A stretch of 64,000 nt of DNA from DATJHM01 sp035493895 (GCA_035493895.1 DATJHM010000106.1:1-64000), one strand, 5' to 3'. Shown: positions 45,357-54,272, counted from the stretch's first letter. The notes: a model not told the origin generated them from the letters alone. Translations and numbers: made by a program.

Positions 45357-45372
45357 CGTTTCACGTGAAACA
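45357..45372. other. parS-like site
   Basis: CGTTTCACGTGAAACA, one mismatch to the consensus, between the epimerase and GrpB genes. Confidence 0.8.
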
Positions 45373-45387
45373 TTGTATTTGGTTCCC

Positions 45388-45903
45388 TCATGTATCTGAC
45401 GCTGCTTGTTGTAAGATCATTGCCACGAACTCACTCTTAGCCCTGGTGTAGGCTTCTCGATCAGAACAAAATTGATGGGCGAGCCTTTGCTTGAGAATAG
45501 AATACGTCCCTATTTCTTCAGGGTGAGTACGAAGGTAGTCACGAAACAAGATATGTCGACGGTATTCCTCGCTTTGAGAGGAGCAGACATACAGGTGGTG
45601 CTCTGGGCTCTCCGGTGGAGTGGCGAATGCTTCACGATCTGGAATACCAAGAATCCCTTCATGGATATATCCGAGCGTTGTCAGGCGTGCCCTCACCTGC
45701 GGGAAGTCTGTCATGGAGGGAATGACAACATCCATGTCGATGATAGGTTTGGCTGAGCACCCTGGAATGGACGTGCTTCCAACATGCTCGATGACCACGA
45801 CCAGATCACTGAGAAGCATTGCTATGCTGTCCCGCAATTCGCGAAAAAATATTGGCCAGTCTGGATCATAATCAACGATGATTATCGGTTTGCTCATAAT
45901 CAT
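45388..45903 (-). CDS. GrpB family (UPF0157) nucleotidyltransferase-like protein
   Basis: A 171-residue protein with the GrpB signature VIEHVGSTSIPGCSAKPIID, EHHLYVC and ILFRDYLRTHP. GrpB proteins have a nucleotidyltransferase-like fold of unsettled function, often with GNAT or kinase-like partners; an APH-like gene is next upstream. ATG 45903 lies 6 bases after GAGG, with a second ATG two codons on. Confidence 0.9.
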   Translation of the reverse strand: MIMSKPIIIVDYDPDWPIFFRELRDSIAMLLSDLVVVIEHVGSTSIPGCSAKPIIDMDVVIPSMTDFPQVRARLTTLGYIHEGILGIPDREAFATPPESPEHHLYVCSSQSEEYRRHILFRDYLRTHPEEIGTYSILKQRLAHQFCSDREAYTRAKSEFVAMILQQAASDT

Positions 45904-45931
45904 ATCTTACCTCATGGATATGTTGGATGGA

Positions 45932-46010
45932 GGTTTCACGTGGAACGGTGGAGATAAGGATGTTTCATGTGAAACGCTCTCCTCACCTCTCTAATGTTCC
46001 ACGTGAAACA
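45932..46010. other. Three-site parS-like array
   Basis: Sites start at 45932, 45961 and 45995 (steps 29 and 34 bp). All are variants (GTGGAA, CATGTG or TTCCACGTG) at 12-15 of 16 positions. They fill the gap between the GrpB and phosphotransferase genes. Confidence 0.75.
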
Positions 46011-46025
46011 GCTTCGCCTTCGTAT

Positions 46026-46997
46026 TCAAAAAATCCCTCCAAACAGAAGCGGAGTATTTTTGAGAAACATCTGACACTCCTGAGCTGTAAAGCGTGGGAT
46101 ACGCTCTTTGAGCCATTCGTGCTGTGACGGGTCTGGAAGAAGATACACGTAAGCCCCCATCCTGCTGAGAAGAAAAAAAGCGTCTATCAGACGTGGGTAC
46201 CCCGGAGGAAGGGCTTTTTGTTGTTGATAAGACTCAAGAAAGATAGATCGCAGGTGAGCTGGAATAGCCGGAAGACATGTGCCCAGGTCGAAGAGTGGAA
46301 ATCCAAAGCCACAGAGCGAGAAATCTATTGGGCACACTCTGGCTCCTGCAACAAGGAGATTGCCGCGATGAAGATCAGCATGAATAAGCTGGAGAGGATC
46401 GTTTGCTTGCATGAGTATAGCAAGAATCTGTTCAAGAGTTTCTTCAATGATGGCAAAATCTGCTTCCTGAATGATCCCATGATGTATCCCTCTGGCGAGC
46501 GTGTGGATTTGCTGGCGATGAAAGGTAAGATCGTATATTGGGCGTGAAAAAGATTGTGGTACTGACCATGTGCGAGTATGTGTATGAAGTGTTGCGATGA
46601 TAGCACCAAGTTGGGCAACCTGATCTGGCGATGGAGTCGCTGGAAATGGGTCAGCTTCAATCCATTGCAAAAGTGAACAAGAGATATTTTCTTGCTCTTC
46701 TGTTACTGTAGTTACCAATGCTCCATTTTTTGTGCGTATGGGACGCGGCAGAACAAGATCTGTTTCATCTGCGAGAGCTTCAAGCCAGCTCAGCTCAGAT
46801 TCGATCACTTCTGGACGTTGGCGCGCTCCAAGGAATGTTTCAGTGAGCGGAGAATGGATACGCAACACATATGCACTGCCTGTTTGTTTATCAGAAATGT
46901 GAAACGTCGCGTTATCATTATGGCGCAAAAAAGTGATGACTGGCGGAGCAATCGAATAAGCTTCAAGCGCATTCTTCGCAATTTGTTCCAGGTGCAC
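46026..46997 (-). CDS. Phosphotransferase family protein (APH/choline-kinase fold)
   Basis: A 323-residue small-molecule kinase-like protein. The Brenner motif is LIHADLHRGNLLV with catalytic Asp, followed by CPIDFSLCGFG for the metal Asp, and a YVLRIHSPL strand takes the place of the ATP-Lys region. Aminoglycoside, homoserine and choline kinases share this fold; resistance is not implied. The start is GTG 46997, 8 bases after AGGA. Arrays of parS-like sites lie on both sides. Confidence 0.85.
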   Translation of the reverse strand: MHLEQIAKNALEAYSIAPPVITFLRHNDNATFHISDKQTGSAYVLRIHSPLTETFLGARQRPEVIESELSWLEALADETDLVLPRPIRTKNGALVTTVTEEQENISCSLLQWIEADPFPATPSPDQVAQLGAIIATLHTHTRTWSVPQSFSRPIYDLTFHRQQIHTLARGIHHGIIQEADFAIIEETLEQILAILMQANDPLQLIHADLHRGNLLVAGARVCPIDFSLCGFGFPLFDLGTCLPAIPAHLRSIFLESYQQQKALPPGYPRLIDAFFLLSRMGAYVYLLPDPSQHEWLKERIPRFTAQECQMFLKNTPLLFGGIF

Positions 46998-47043
46998 TAT
47001 AAATTTCCTGTTTTCTCATACAACTTTCTTCCTTGCTCTGCAA

Positions 47044-47126
47044 TGTTTCACATGAAACGTTAGAGATGAGAAAGTGAGAATGTTTCACATGAAACGCTAA
47101 ATTAGCAGGAAGTTTCACGTGAAACG
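47044..47126. other. Three-site parS-like array
   Basis: Sites start at 47044, 47081 and 47111 (steps 37 and 30 bp). The first two are the CACATG variant; the third keeps the core TTTCACGTGAAA. Confidence 0.8.
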
Positions 47127-47147
47127 TTCCTCTTAAAAATGCAGTAG

Positions 47148-47642
47148 CTAACTCTGATCCCTCAATGCATAGTCCCAGAACAGGGCCATTTGCAAAATGG
47201 TATTTGTATGATCAGTGGTATGCTGGAAGGTTTTTGTGACGATCCAGTTCATATTCTTCGGACCCCAACCGCTGGGGCGGACCTCCTGCCAGAGCTGCTC
47301 TGTGAAATTTGGGAGTAAAGCAATCTGCTCTGTCCGTACCTGCTGGAATTCTCGAAGCATGGTATCGATGGTGTGATCGCCGTTTTGCCATACCCCATCC
47401 TCATCGTAATGATGAAAGATCTGTGTGAGATCAAGTGTGCCATCCGTCCAGTGTTGCATATGGGGAAGCGCTGCCTCGCGTTCATAGTGCAACATGTGAA
47501 AAATATGGCGTGCTATATTCCATTCACCGAATCCAGATGGAGGAGCAATTTCCCGGCGATCTGGTGGAACCTGCTCGACTGCCCAGATAAACGCATCGGC
47601 ACTGCTTTGCAATTGCCCTCGAAACCACGCTGAGAGATCCAT
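47148..47642 (-). CDS. DinB-like four-helix protein
   Basis: A 164-residue protein of the DinB/YfiT four-helix bundle superfamily. Putative metal-binding His occur in WNIARHIFHMLHYE and HTTDHTNTIL. Members are metal-dependent thiol transferases or uncharacterised. The conserved GWGPKNMNW loop sits before the last helix. ATG 47642 lies 7 bases after GGAG. Confidence 0.85.
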   Translation of the reverse strand: MDLSAWFRGQLQSSADAFIWAVEQVPPDRREIAPPSGFGEWNIARHIFHMLHYEREAALPHMQHWTDGTLDLTQIFHHYDEDGVWQNGDHTIDTMLREFQQVRTEQIALLPNFTEQLWQEVRPSGWGPKNMNWIVTKTFQHTTDHTNTILQMALFWDYALRDQS

Positions 47643-47668
47643 TTATCTTCTCCTTCTTACACATCCAA

Positions 47669-47720
47669 CGTTTCACGTGAAACATCCCGTTTTCAGTATC
47701 CTGGCGTTTCACGTGAAACA
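47669..47720. other. Two parS-like sites
   Basis: CGTTTCACGTGAAACA occurs identically at 47669 and 47705, 36 bp apart; each has one mismatch to the consensus. Confidence 0.85.
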
Positions 47721-47883
47721 TCGACGTATTTGTTCTATCTATAGCTATGGAGATATTGAGCTATGCTACTAAAAATTCCAGGCGTAGCATGTATAGCCTT
47801 CAAAATACCATTTTGGAGAGATTGCCTGCGGACATTATATATCGTGCCTCATCTTGTGCAAAGTGGAGTTGAAAAGGCAACGA

Positions 47884-47933
47884 TGTTTCACGTGAAATGT
47901 CTGTTGTTGAGCAGCAACGTTTCACGTGAAACA
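47884..47933. other. Two parS-like sites
   Basis: TGTTTCACGTGAAATG at 47884 and CGTTTCACGTGAAACA at 47918, 34 bp apart; both keep the 12-bp core. Confidence 0.85.
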
Positions 47934-47979
47934 TCGTTCGTGAAAAAATAGCTTTGCTGGGCACAGGAGATGTTTCTAC

Positions 47980-48008
47980 TTGCTCATTATAGCTAGATTT
48001 GTTACACT
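47980..48008 (+). promoter_or_regulatory. Promoter of the rhodanese-fabI operon
   Basis: TTGCTC (47980-47985) and TACACT (48003-48008) with a 17-base spacer, about 80 bases before the first ATG. Confidence 0.55.
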
Positions 48009-48089
48009 GTCCTTGTTGGTTTTGACCTGTGAGCGATCAGAGGGAGAAAGCAGACAGCGTTCAATAGACGATGGATCAGGAGTGAATGT

Positions 48090-48359
48090 ATGCGCGCAGT
48101 TGACGACAGCCGCCCTATGTATGCCGCTGTTCTTCGCAGCCTACAAATCTGGAAGCAGCTGCCAGAGAGCGATGTGGCGCGAATGCTCCACGACTCCTTT
48201 CTGATTACCGATGATTTCCGCGAAATGGAAGATCAAGGGCTGATTACGATGACGTTTGTTGGCGATGAGTATATGATTGCTCCTACTTTATTGGGACGTA
48301 TCTGGTTGGAGCAGTATAACGATTCGGAGGAACAGAACAATGGCACAGGGATTCTATGA
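48090..48359 (+). CDS. Small winged-helix-like hypothetical protein (89 residues)
   Basis: The ORF starts with ATG 48090, 7 bases after AGGAG. Its middle (SDVARMLHDSFLITDDFREMEDQGLITM) has the helix-turn-helix plus wing rhythm of small winged-helix proteins, but no family is recognised. Its last 20 bases overlap the rhodanese start, so translation is coupled. Its place ahead of fabI suggests an operon-specific role, unproven. Confidence 0.65.
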   Translation: MRAVDDSRPMYAAVLRSLQIWKQLPESDVARMLHDSFLITDDFREMEDQGLITMTFVGDEYMIAPTLLGRIWLEQYNDSEEQNNGTGIL

Positions 48360-48696
48360 TGAGGAAATGCCTTATAAGACAATATCTGCTGATGAGGCAA
48401 AACGCATGATTGCAGCTGGTGTACGTGTTATCGATGTGCGTCAGTTGGATGAGTGGCAGCGCGGTCATATCGCTGAGGCCGAGCTGGTGCCGATTAACAA
48501 CAGTATTGCCGAGTTTGGGAAAGACCTCAAGGCGTTACAGCTGCCACCGGATGAGGATGTGATCTTTGTCTGCGCCTCTGGTAAACGCAGTGCTGTTGCT
48601 TCAGAGATCGCTCTGGTAGCTGGTCTGAATAAGGTATACAATCTGGAAAATGGTATCAACGGTTGGGTGGGCCGTGGCTATCCTGTTGAACGATAG
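48340..48696 (+). CDS. Single-domain rhodanese sulfurtransferase
   Basis: A 118-residue rhodanese. It has VIDVRQLDEWQRGHIAEA and the active-site loop FVCASGKRSA with catalytic Cys, then NLENGINGWVGRGYPV. It should carry persulfide sulfur for a thiol acceptor. ATG 48340 lies 9 bases after GGAGG, within the end of the upstream gene. fabI follows 50 bases later. Confidence 0.92.
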   Translation: MAQGFYDEEMPYKTISADEAKRMIAAGVRVIDVRQLDEWQRGHIAEAELVPINNSIAEFGKDLKALQLPPDEDVIFVCASGKRSAVASEIALVAGLNKVYNLENGINGWVGRGYPVER

Positions 48697-48746
48697 ATTG
48701 AAGCAACAAAGACTTTGTAGCTCTGTTGATTGAGAGGAGATATCCT

Positions 48747-49517
48747 ATGCCTCTGTTGGAGGGGAAAAAGGCACTTATTTTTGGCGTCGCGAACCATCGC
48801 TCTATTGCCTGGGCTATTGCGCAGGCTCTGGCAGGCGAAGGTGCGCAAATCGCGTTGACCTACCAGGAGCGTATGGAGAAATACGTTCGCGATCTGGCGG
48901 CTAAGATTCCCAATACGCCAGTGATTCCCTGCGATGTGCAGAATGATGAGGATCTTGATCGTGCCTTTGTAGAGGCCGGGAATGTTTTTGGCGGCGAGCT
49001 GGATATCCTGATTCACTGTGTCGCTTATGCGCCACCATCTGAGCTCGAAAATCCTTTCCTCCAGACGACACGCGCCGGGTTCCATACAGCCCTGGATATC
49101 AGTGCCTATTCGTTGGTGGCTATGTCTCGCCGGGCTGAGCCGCTGATGAAAAATAAGGGCGGTAGTATTCTGGCTCTTACATATATGGCGAGCGAGCGTG
49201 TGATGCCCAAGTATAATGTGATGGCGGTGGCGAAGGCTGCTCTGGAGTGCAGTGTGCGCTATCTTGCTTTTGAGATGGGCGAGCACAATATTCGCGTGAA
49301 TGCTATCTCCGCCGGTCCGCTGAATACGCTGGCCGCTCGTGGCGTCTCGGGCTTCACTGATTTTCGCAATCAGATGGGCCAGGTGGCTCCACTGCGCCGC
49401 AATATCGAGCAGAGCGAAGTGGGCGATACGGCTCTCTTCCTGTGCAGCAATCTGGCTCGTGCTATCACTGGCGAAATCATGTTTGTTGACGCTGGCTACA
49501 ATATCATGGGTGCGTAA
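48747..49517 (+). CDS. fabI: Enoyl-[acyl-carrier-protein] reductase
   Basis: A 256-residue SDR-fold enoyl-ACP reductase, which saturates trans-2-enoyl-ACP in the last step of fatty-acid elongation. It has FGVANHRSIAWAIAQAL, the FabI-type catalytic Tyr-x6-Lys in YNVMAVAKAALE, and the C-terminal GEIMFVDAGYNIMG. ATG 48747 lies 7 bases after GGAG. Last gene of a three-gene operon; ends at a strong terminator whose loop is a parS-like site. Confidence 0.94.
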   Translation: MPLLEGKKALIFGVANHRSIAWAIAQALAGEGAQIALTYQERMEKYVRDLAAKIPNTPVIPCDVQNDEDLDRAFVEAGNVFGGELDILIHCVAYAPPSELENPFLQTTRAGFHTALDISAYSLVAMSRRAEPLMKNKGGSILALTYMASERVMPKYNVMAVAKAALECSVRYLAFEMGEHNIRVNAISAGPLNTLAARGVSGFTDFRNQMGQVAPLRRNIEQSEVGDTALFLCSNLARAITGEIMFVDAGYNIMGA

Positions 49518-49529
49518 TCAATCTGTCAG

Positions 49530-49581
49530 CACAAAGAAAAGGCGCGATGTTTCACATGAAACGTTGCGCCTTTTCTTTGTG
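49530..49581 (+). terminator. Terminator hairpin with a parS-like site in its loop
   Basis: CACAAAGAAAAGGCGC (49530-49545) pairs exactly with GCGCCTTTTCTTTGTG (49566-49581). The loop is TGTTTCACATGAAACG at 49548-49563. The T-rich right arm supports termination of the fabI operon. Confidence 0.8.
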
Positions 49582-49619
49582 CAAAGGTCGAAGCAGGAAA
49601 GTCGCCTCGACCTGTATTT

Positions 49620-49772
49620 TTACCACGCATTCTGTCTATTAAGGGTGAGGGTCCAGTAATGTGCACGCTTTTCACTTTCACGCGCATCAATGTTATCCCT
49701 GCTATCAGCACCATAAAGCAATGCCGCTACATCTAAAAGAATGATGAATAATACAATTACGATTGCAAACAT
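49620..49772 (-). CDS. Small single-pass membrane protein (50 residues)
   Basis: The ORF starts with ATG 49772, 8 bases after GGAG. The product begins MFAIVIVLFIILLDVAALLY, a membrane helix, then a charged tail (SRDNIDARESEKRAHY) ending NRQNAW. Composition is typical of real small membrane proteins. No family is recognised. It is divergent from the LysR gene and lies just after the fabI terminator. Confidence 0.7.
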   Translation of the reverse strand: MFAIVIVLFIILLDVAALLYGADSRDNIDARESEKRAHYWTLTLNRQNAW

Positions 49773-49903
49773 TTCTTCTGCTCCTTATCTCTATGCAGTA
49801 TATAAATCTTTCTCTTGCTTTAAGTATAGCCTGGTGGTATTATCAAGTCAAGGAATTGATTTCGATGATATCTATCAAAAAAAATGATAACAGGATGGAC
49901 GAT

Positions 49904-50812
49904 ATGGAACTGCGCCAATTGAACACTTTTCGTATGGTTGCCAATGCTCTGAGCTTTAGCCGTGCTGCTGTTGCCCTTAACTATGTACAATCGAGTGTTA
50001 CGACACAGATTCAAGTGCTCGAAGAGGAGTTAGGGACCAGGCTCTTTGATCGACTGGGTAAACGCGTTGTGCTGACCGAAGCTGGTGAGCGTTTTTTACA
50101 TTACACTGAGAAGATTCTGGAACTGGTAGAGGAGGCGCGTAGTGTGGTGAATGAGGATGAGGAGGTGACGGGCTCTGTGAGTATCAGTGCGCCCGAGTCG
50201 CTTTGCACCTATCTTCTTCCCTCCGTTTTGCAGCAGTTCCGCGTCCAATATCCTCAGGCGCGCGTGGTGTTTCGGCCGCAACCTGTGATGAATGAACGGA
50301 GCAGTGTGAGCGAGGGAAGCGTGGATATTGCTTTTGCTATTGATGAGGCTATGCCTTCAAACAGTCTGGTCATAGAGAATCTGGTCGATACTCCTCTACA
50401 CTTGCTGGCTTCGCCTGATCATCCACTGGCCGGTTTTACTTCGTTACAATCATCTCAATTGCAGGGAGAGCTGTTTTTGTTGACGGAACGCGGCTGTGGC
50501 TATCGTAATATGCTGGAACGTGCTTTGAATCAAGCCGGGATTGATATGATCAATCAGCTCGAATTTTCCAGCGTCGAGGCCATTAAGCAGTGTGCTATGG
50601 TGGGGATGGGGATCGCTTTTTTGCCTGAAATGACGGTGACTACAGAATTAGCACAGGGGAGACTGGTGGAATTATCCTGGTCGGATCATGATTTTCACGC
50701 GGTGATGCAGATGATCTGGCATCGCGAAAAGTGGCTTTCGCCAGCTATGCAGGCGTTTATTGCGATGACACATGAAGTACTGGATGCCCATCTGGTGCCT
50801 GCCATGAGATAG
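49904..50812 (+). CDS. LysR-family transcriptional regulator
   Basis: A 302-residue LTTR. The N-terminal winged helix reads MELRQLNTFRMVANALSFSR and ALNYVQSSVTTQIQVLEEEL, followed by a substrate-binding domain with SISAPESLCTYLLP. The inducer and targets are unknown. ATG 49904 lies 8 bases after AGGA; a longer hydrophobic N-terminus from 49763 lacks a site and is not typical of the family. It faces the 50-residue membrane protein gene and may regulate it. Confidence 0.92.
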   Translation: MELRQLNTFRMVANALSFSRAAVALNYVQSSVTTQIQVLEEELGTRLFDRLGKRVVLTEAGERFLHYTEKILELVEEARSVVNEDEEVTGSVSISAPESLCTYLLPSVLQQFRVQYPQARVVFRPQPVMNERSSVSEGSVDIAFAIDEAMPSNSLVIENLVDTPLHLLASPDHPLAGFTSLQSSQLQGELFLLTERGCGYRNMLERALNQAGIDMINQLEFSSVEAIKQCAMVGMGIAFLPEMTVTTELAQGRLVELSWSDHDFHAVMQMIWHREKWLSPAMQAFIAMTHEVLDAHLVPAMR

Positions 50813-50848
50813 CGTTTGCAATAGCGTGCAACGGTTGTGAGATAGGGA

Positions 50849-50930
50849 TGTTTCACATGAAACGTCTATCAAGAATGAGAATGATGTTTCACGTGAAACA
50901 TCCCTATCTATTTGTGTTTCACGTGAAACA
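50849..50930. other. Three-site parS array with a 17-bp inverted frame
   Basis: Sites at 50849 (CACATG variant), 50885 and 50915 (both perfect), at steps of 36 and 30 bp. GATAGGGATGTTTCAC before the first and GTGAAACATCCCTATC at the second are inverted copies, so RNA across them could form a long hairpin that would also end the LysR transcript. Confidence 0.85.
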
Positions 50931-50994
50931 TCAGAATAGCAATTATAACTTTCTCTGTGCTATTTGCATGTAGCTCGCACACAGATCAGAATTG

Positions 50995-51726
50995 CTACTT
51001 TTTGTGGCCCCAGAAGACGTATTCAGCAGTATAGCCGACCTGTTTGAGCACGTGCTGGTGGGCTGTGTTCTGGTTACAGCCATTACTCGGAGCAATGCCA
51101 CCTTTCGTGTACAGGCGCTGCACTTCGTTTACATTGCTGAAGAGGCCAGTTTTTCCGAGATGGTTTTTCACGTCGAGGCGTAGCCAGGGAATGGCTGAGG
51201 CATTCGGTGTAGCGCTGGCAGGAACGACCTTATGATTGGAAGAAGTAAAGTTCCCAATTGCTCCTACTATCATACTTCCATCCTGTGTGTAGAGCCAGGA
51301 TGGACCTGCTGAGTGAATGATATTGGTGCCCTGATCTGTTTTGAGGATGGTGAGGGGAGACTGCAAGGCCCAGGCAAAGCTATTTTTGTTGGTGGGGCTG
51401 GGCTGGCATTCGTAGACCTGATATCCCTGCACTACTGAAGCACGCAGGAGCACTGTTTCTCCTGAACCCGTCACTTTTACACTCGCAGGGAGAGCCTTCT
51501 GATTAGAAGGATCAGGATAGCTTGCCTGCTCAGATGTATTTGCGTTTGCTTGCGTGTAAGAAAGCAATTGAGATATCTGGAGTGGCGTTTTTGGCGTAGC
51601 TATCGGGGCCGATGTCGTCGCCTGAGTAGCATTGCCGCCACAGGCTGCCAGAATTCCAACCGCAAAGAGGCTGAGCAGGCCTGGTAGGAGACGCTTCATC
51701 ACAATGCGATGTCTTGTCAATTTCAT
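50995..51726 (-). CDS. DUF3455-like lipoprotein
   Basis: A 243-residue predicted lipoprotein: lipobox LAAC with C29, then a Ser/Thr/Ala linker. The mature domain (about 75-240) has VYECQPSPTNKNSF, SAGPSWLYTQDGS, IPWLRLDV and EVQRLYTKGGIAPSNGC, the pattern of the secreted DUF3455 family of unknown function. ATG 51726 lies 7 bases after AAGGA. Single-gene unit. Confidence 0.82.
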   Translation of the reverse strand: MKLTRHRIVMKRLLPGLLSLFAVGILAACGGNATQATTSAPIATPKTPLQISQLLSYTQANANTSEQASYPDPSNQKALPASVKVTGSGETVLLRASVVQGYQVYECQPSPTNKNSFAWALQSPLTILKTDQGTNIIHSAGPSWLYTQDGSMIVGAIGNFTSSNHKVVPASATPNASAIPWLRLDVKNHLGKTGLFSNVNEVQRLYTKGGIAPSNGCNQNTAHQHVLKQVGYTAEYVFWGHKK

Positions 51727-52100
51727 AGATAGGTCCTTTCAGGAAAATAATATGCCGGATGTCTTATGTTCTGCCATATAGGTTCTTTCTATTGAGCACT
51801 TTTTCTTCAGGTGGGATGCTTCCAGGCATCATGCTGGCTCTTATACGAAAAAGATTATATCCTATTGACGTTTGTCTTTTATAGGTCGTCAGGGATCGTC
51901 TAGTAGTCGTCTGTCGGGATGAAATGGGGAGGATGATCTCTTTGCCTGTTTATGGAGTGTGAAACATCGGGCGTCAATCGCAATATTTCACGTGAAACAT
52001 TATTGTCGTCCGATGTTTCACGTGAAATGTCTGGTGTCAATAACAATGTTTCATGTGAAACATCCAGTGTGGAAATATCGGGAAAATCTTTACTTGATGA
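51727..52100. other. Intergenic region with a three-site parS-like array
   Basis: A 374-base gap with no gene. parS-like sites lie in its right part at 51984-52062. Confidence 0.5.
51984..52062. other. Three-site parS-like array
   Basis: Sites start at 51984, 52014 and 52047 (steps 30 and 33 bp). The first two keep the 12-bp core; the third is the CATGTG variant. A lone half GTGAAACA lies near 51960. Confidence 0.8.
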
Positions 52101-52850
52101 TCAGGCAGGATTAACCAGAAGCAAAACGCCAAGAATTGCAATGATGAGGAATACATATTGCTTGAACTTCTCTGTGGGAATGTGGCGATGGAGGAACATT
52201 CCGAGCAATGTGGCGATGATGATGGCTGGAAGAGAGAGCCCATAGAGCATGAATAGATTGGCCGTCCAGAGTCCGCCAAATGCCTGACCAATCACGACAA
52301 AAATGCCCGCGACAAGGAAGTGGGCCTGAAGCGTTCCGTGAAAACGGGCCTGGTTCCAGCGGCGCAAGGTACCATAAACGACAACCGGTATTCCTGTAAC
52401 ATTATAGGCGCTTCCAAGCGCGCCAGCAGCGAATCCAAACGGGACGACCCAGCCCTTGTTGCTCAGCCAGGAGGATGCAGGCGTCTGGATGGTGACGTTA
52501 CGGATCAGTGAATAGACGCTATACACGATCAGGAAGGCCCCGAGCGTTTTGGTGACGATACCAGTCGGTGCAAACTTCACCAGCGCCAACCCAACCGGGA
52601 TGCCCAGAACTGTGGCAATGCTCAGCCAGATCAGTGTGGAACGCTCGATGTATCGCCAGCCAGAAGTGATGGTCATTCCGGCAACAGTGAGCCCTGCCAG
52701 TCCGATGAGCGAGATTGAGGTGTGGAGACTGATCGGTAACAGAGCAAGCAGCGGCATACTGATAACCGCTTCCCCAAATCCAAAGGTAGCTCTCATCAGT
52801 GCTCCGGCAAAAACCACCACGACTACCAGGATGATCATCGTAACCGTCAT
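52101..52850 (-). CDS. TauE/SafE family (sulfite exporter-like) permease
   Basis: A 249-residue polytopic membrane protein with about seven to eight helices and two similar halves: FAGALMRATFGFGEAVISMP in the first and FGFAAGALGSAYNVTGIPVV in the second. The family moves small organic or sulfur anions. The substrate is unknown. ATG 52850 lies 9 bases after AAGGA; the longer frame is rejected. Confidence 0.88.
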   Translation of the reverse strand: MTVTMIILVVVVVFAGALMRATFGFGEAVISMPLLALLPISLHTSISLIGLAGLTVAGMTITSGWRYIERSTLIWLSIATVLGIPVGLALVKFAPTGIVTKTLGAFLIVYSVYSLIRNVTIQTPASSWLSNKGWVVPFGFAAGALGSAYNVTGIPVVVYGTLRRWNQARFHGTLQAHFLVAGIFVVIGQAFGGLWTANLFMLYGLSLPAIIIATLLGMFLHRHIPTEKFKQYVFLIIAILGVLLLVNPA

Positions 52851-53374
52851 CACTGCGATTCCTTTCTCGCTTTTCCTCGTTTTATTTATCAATTCTTGGC
52901 ATCACAAAAAAGCAGCCATATCCCTTCTTTACAAGAGCAGCAAAATTTGTTCAGTCTATTATTATACTACAATCTCTCTTCGGTGAAGCTCTGTAAGTAT
53001 TGATATGTTGGCTTTGGCCCTTGAGTATAGGGTCAGCCTCCATATACCCGGTGCCCATCACCCCTCATCCTTGTAGAGTCGCCGCTTGTCTGCGACCGGG
53101 TCGATGACGAGAATCGCCGATCGGAGAGCAACCCGGTCGCAGACGAGGTGGGAGGTGCTCGCCCCGGTCGCAGACAAGCAGCGATTCTACGGGATTGATG
53201 GGAGCTTCTCCTTCTCTACGTGACATTGGGGTCAGCCTCCGAATACGGTGGTGATGGGCAAATTGCATTATCGGCGGGTGCCTCTTTGGGGGGAGTGAGT
53301 GGTTGTCATTGGAAAATAACAGTAGTGATGTAACATAATCCATGTCACATCACTGCTGTTATAATAAACAATGC
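52851..53374. other. Intergenic region holding a composite inverted-repeat element
   Basis: A 524-base gap between the permease and esterase genes with no protein gene. Its right two-thirds is the repeat element described at 53030-53258. Confidence 0.5.
53030..53258. repeat. REP/MITE-like composite element
   Basis: A 28-bp arm at 53073-53100 is inverted at 53163-53190 with 26 of 28 matches, and a partial third copy is at 53132-53147. GGGTCAGCCTCC occurs as a direct repeat at 53030 and 53229, and GCCCATCACC faces GGTGATGGGC. A related 29-mer lies at 55568. It encodes nothing, so it looks like a palindromic extragenic repeat or a transposon remnant. Confidence 0.65.
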
Positions 53375-54055
53375 TTATCGTGCTTGCGCTACAAATGGGA
53401 GGCTCTTGATCCAGGCCTGAGCGCCGCGTAGCTCTTCATGTGTGATCGTGTGGCCGCCGTTGGCCCAGGATTCGGTTACATTAGCCCTTGCCTGCTTAAA
53501 TATCTCGATCAGGCGTTGCGTATTGCTTACTGGAACGAGAGGATCGCGACGACCTGCACCAATAAAGATGGGCTTCCCCGCCAGATCAGGGAATTGCTCT
53601 GGCTCAAAAGGCACCATCGGATGCAACAGTACCGCTCCTGCCAGCATCTCTGGTCGCCGCAAAAGCATACTGCCTGCGATGTTTGCGCCATTGGAGAAGC
53701 CGACTGCTATGACACGTTGCGCATCAAATTTGTAGGCAGTACTGGCTGCCTGAATAAAACTTGCCAGATCATCGGTGCGCCTGTGGAGATCTGGTACATC
53801 AAGCACTCCTTCTGCGTGACGGCGGAAGAAGCGTGGCATGCCATTCTCCAGCACTCCTCCGCGTGGACTCAGCATTGCGGCCCCAGGCAATAATATACGG
53901 CCGAGGTCGATCAAATCGTTTTCATCGCCACCTGTGCCATGTAACAGTAGAAGTGTTACATGCGTTGTGTCATTTTCAGCGGGAAGAAGAAAACGGTGGA
54001 TGAAACCGAGACTGCCTTCTGTGCTTTGTTTGCCTTCGTTATATTCAATTCCCAT
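53375..54055 (-). CDS. Alpha/beta hydrolase (carboxylesterase/phospholipase-type)
   Basis: A 226-residue serine hydrolase. Oxyanion region LLLHGTGGDEND, nucleophile elbow GFSNGAN, Asp in GRRDPLVP and His in GGHTITHEE form a complete triad. Related enzymes hydrolyse short-chain esters. ATG 54055 follows AAGGTG by 5 bases. Single gene. Confidence 0.9.
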   Translation of the reverse strand: MGIEYNEGKQSTEGSLGFIHRFLLPAENDTTHVTLLLLHGTGGDENDLIDLGRILLPGAAMLSPRGGVLENGMPRFFRRHAEGVLDVPDLHRRTDDLASFIQAASTAYKFDAQRVIAVGFSNGANIAGSMLLRRPEMLAGAVLLHPMVPFEPEQFPDLAGKPIFIGAGRRDPLVPVSNTQRLIEIFKQARANVTESWANGGHTITHEELRGAQAWIKSLPFVAQAR

Positions 54056-54266
54056 TGCATCACCTTGCTCAAAGAGAAAAGCTCTTTTGCCTTAACTCGT
54101 CAACGTTCCTCAGTATCATTATCAAAATCGCTGTTCTGGTCGCCTACTTAATGATACGCTCGTTATGATACGACCGTTACGAGGTGGGCGCAACCTTATG
54201 CACTACCTGTCCGGGCAATTGCGCAACGCCAACAAATCCGCGAAGAGTTGCCAGAAGCGTGTGTGA

Positions 54267-54272
54267 TAAAAT
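54267..54272 (+). promoter_or_regulatory. -10 element placing transcription at the ATG of the TcmP-like gene
   Basis: TAAAAT ends 10 bases before ATG 54282 and no ribosome-binding site precedes that ATG. The expected transcript start at or just before the ATG implies a leaderless mRNA. No clear -35 is visible. Confidence 0.35.

Larger units (their letters stand above)
47643..48089. other. Divergent intergenic region with four parS-like sites
   Basis: 447 bases between the DinB-like gene (leftward) and the rhodanese-fabI operon (rightward). It contains parS-like pairs at 47669/47705 and 47884/47918 and a good rightward promoter at 47980. A 62-codon frame reads through the palindromes and is not a gene. 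Confidence 0.6.

Noticed and set aside
46026..46997. Aminoglycoside resistance gene
   Set aside because: Only the shared APH fold motifs are visible; nothing indicates antibiotic specificity.
47763..47951. 62-codon frame in the DinB-rhodanese gap
   Set aside because: It reads through two parS palindromes, producing MFHVK- and NVSRET-like strings that recur wherever parS is translated.
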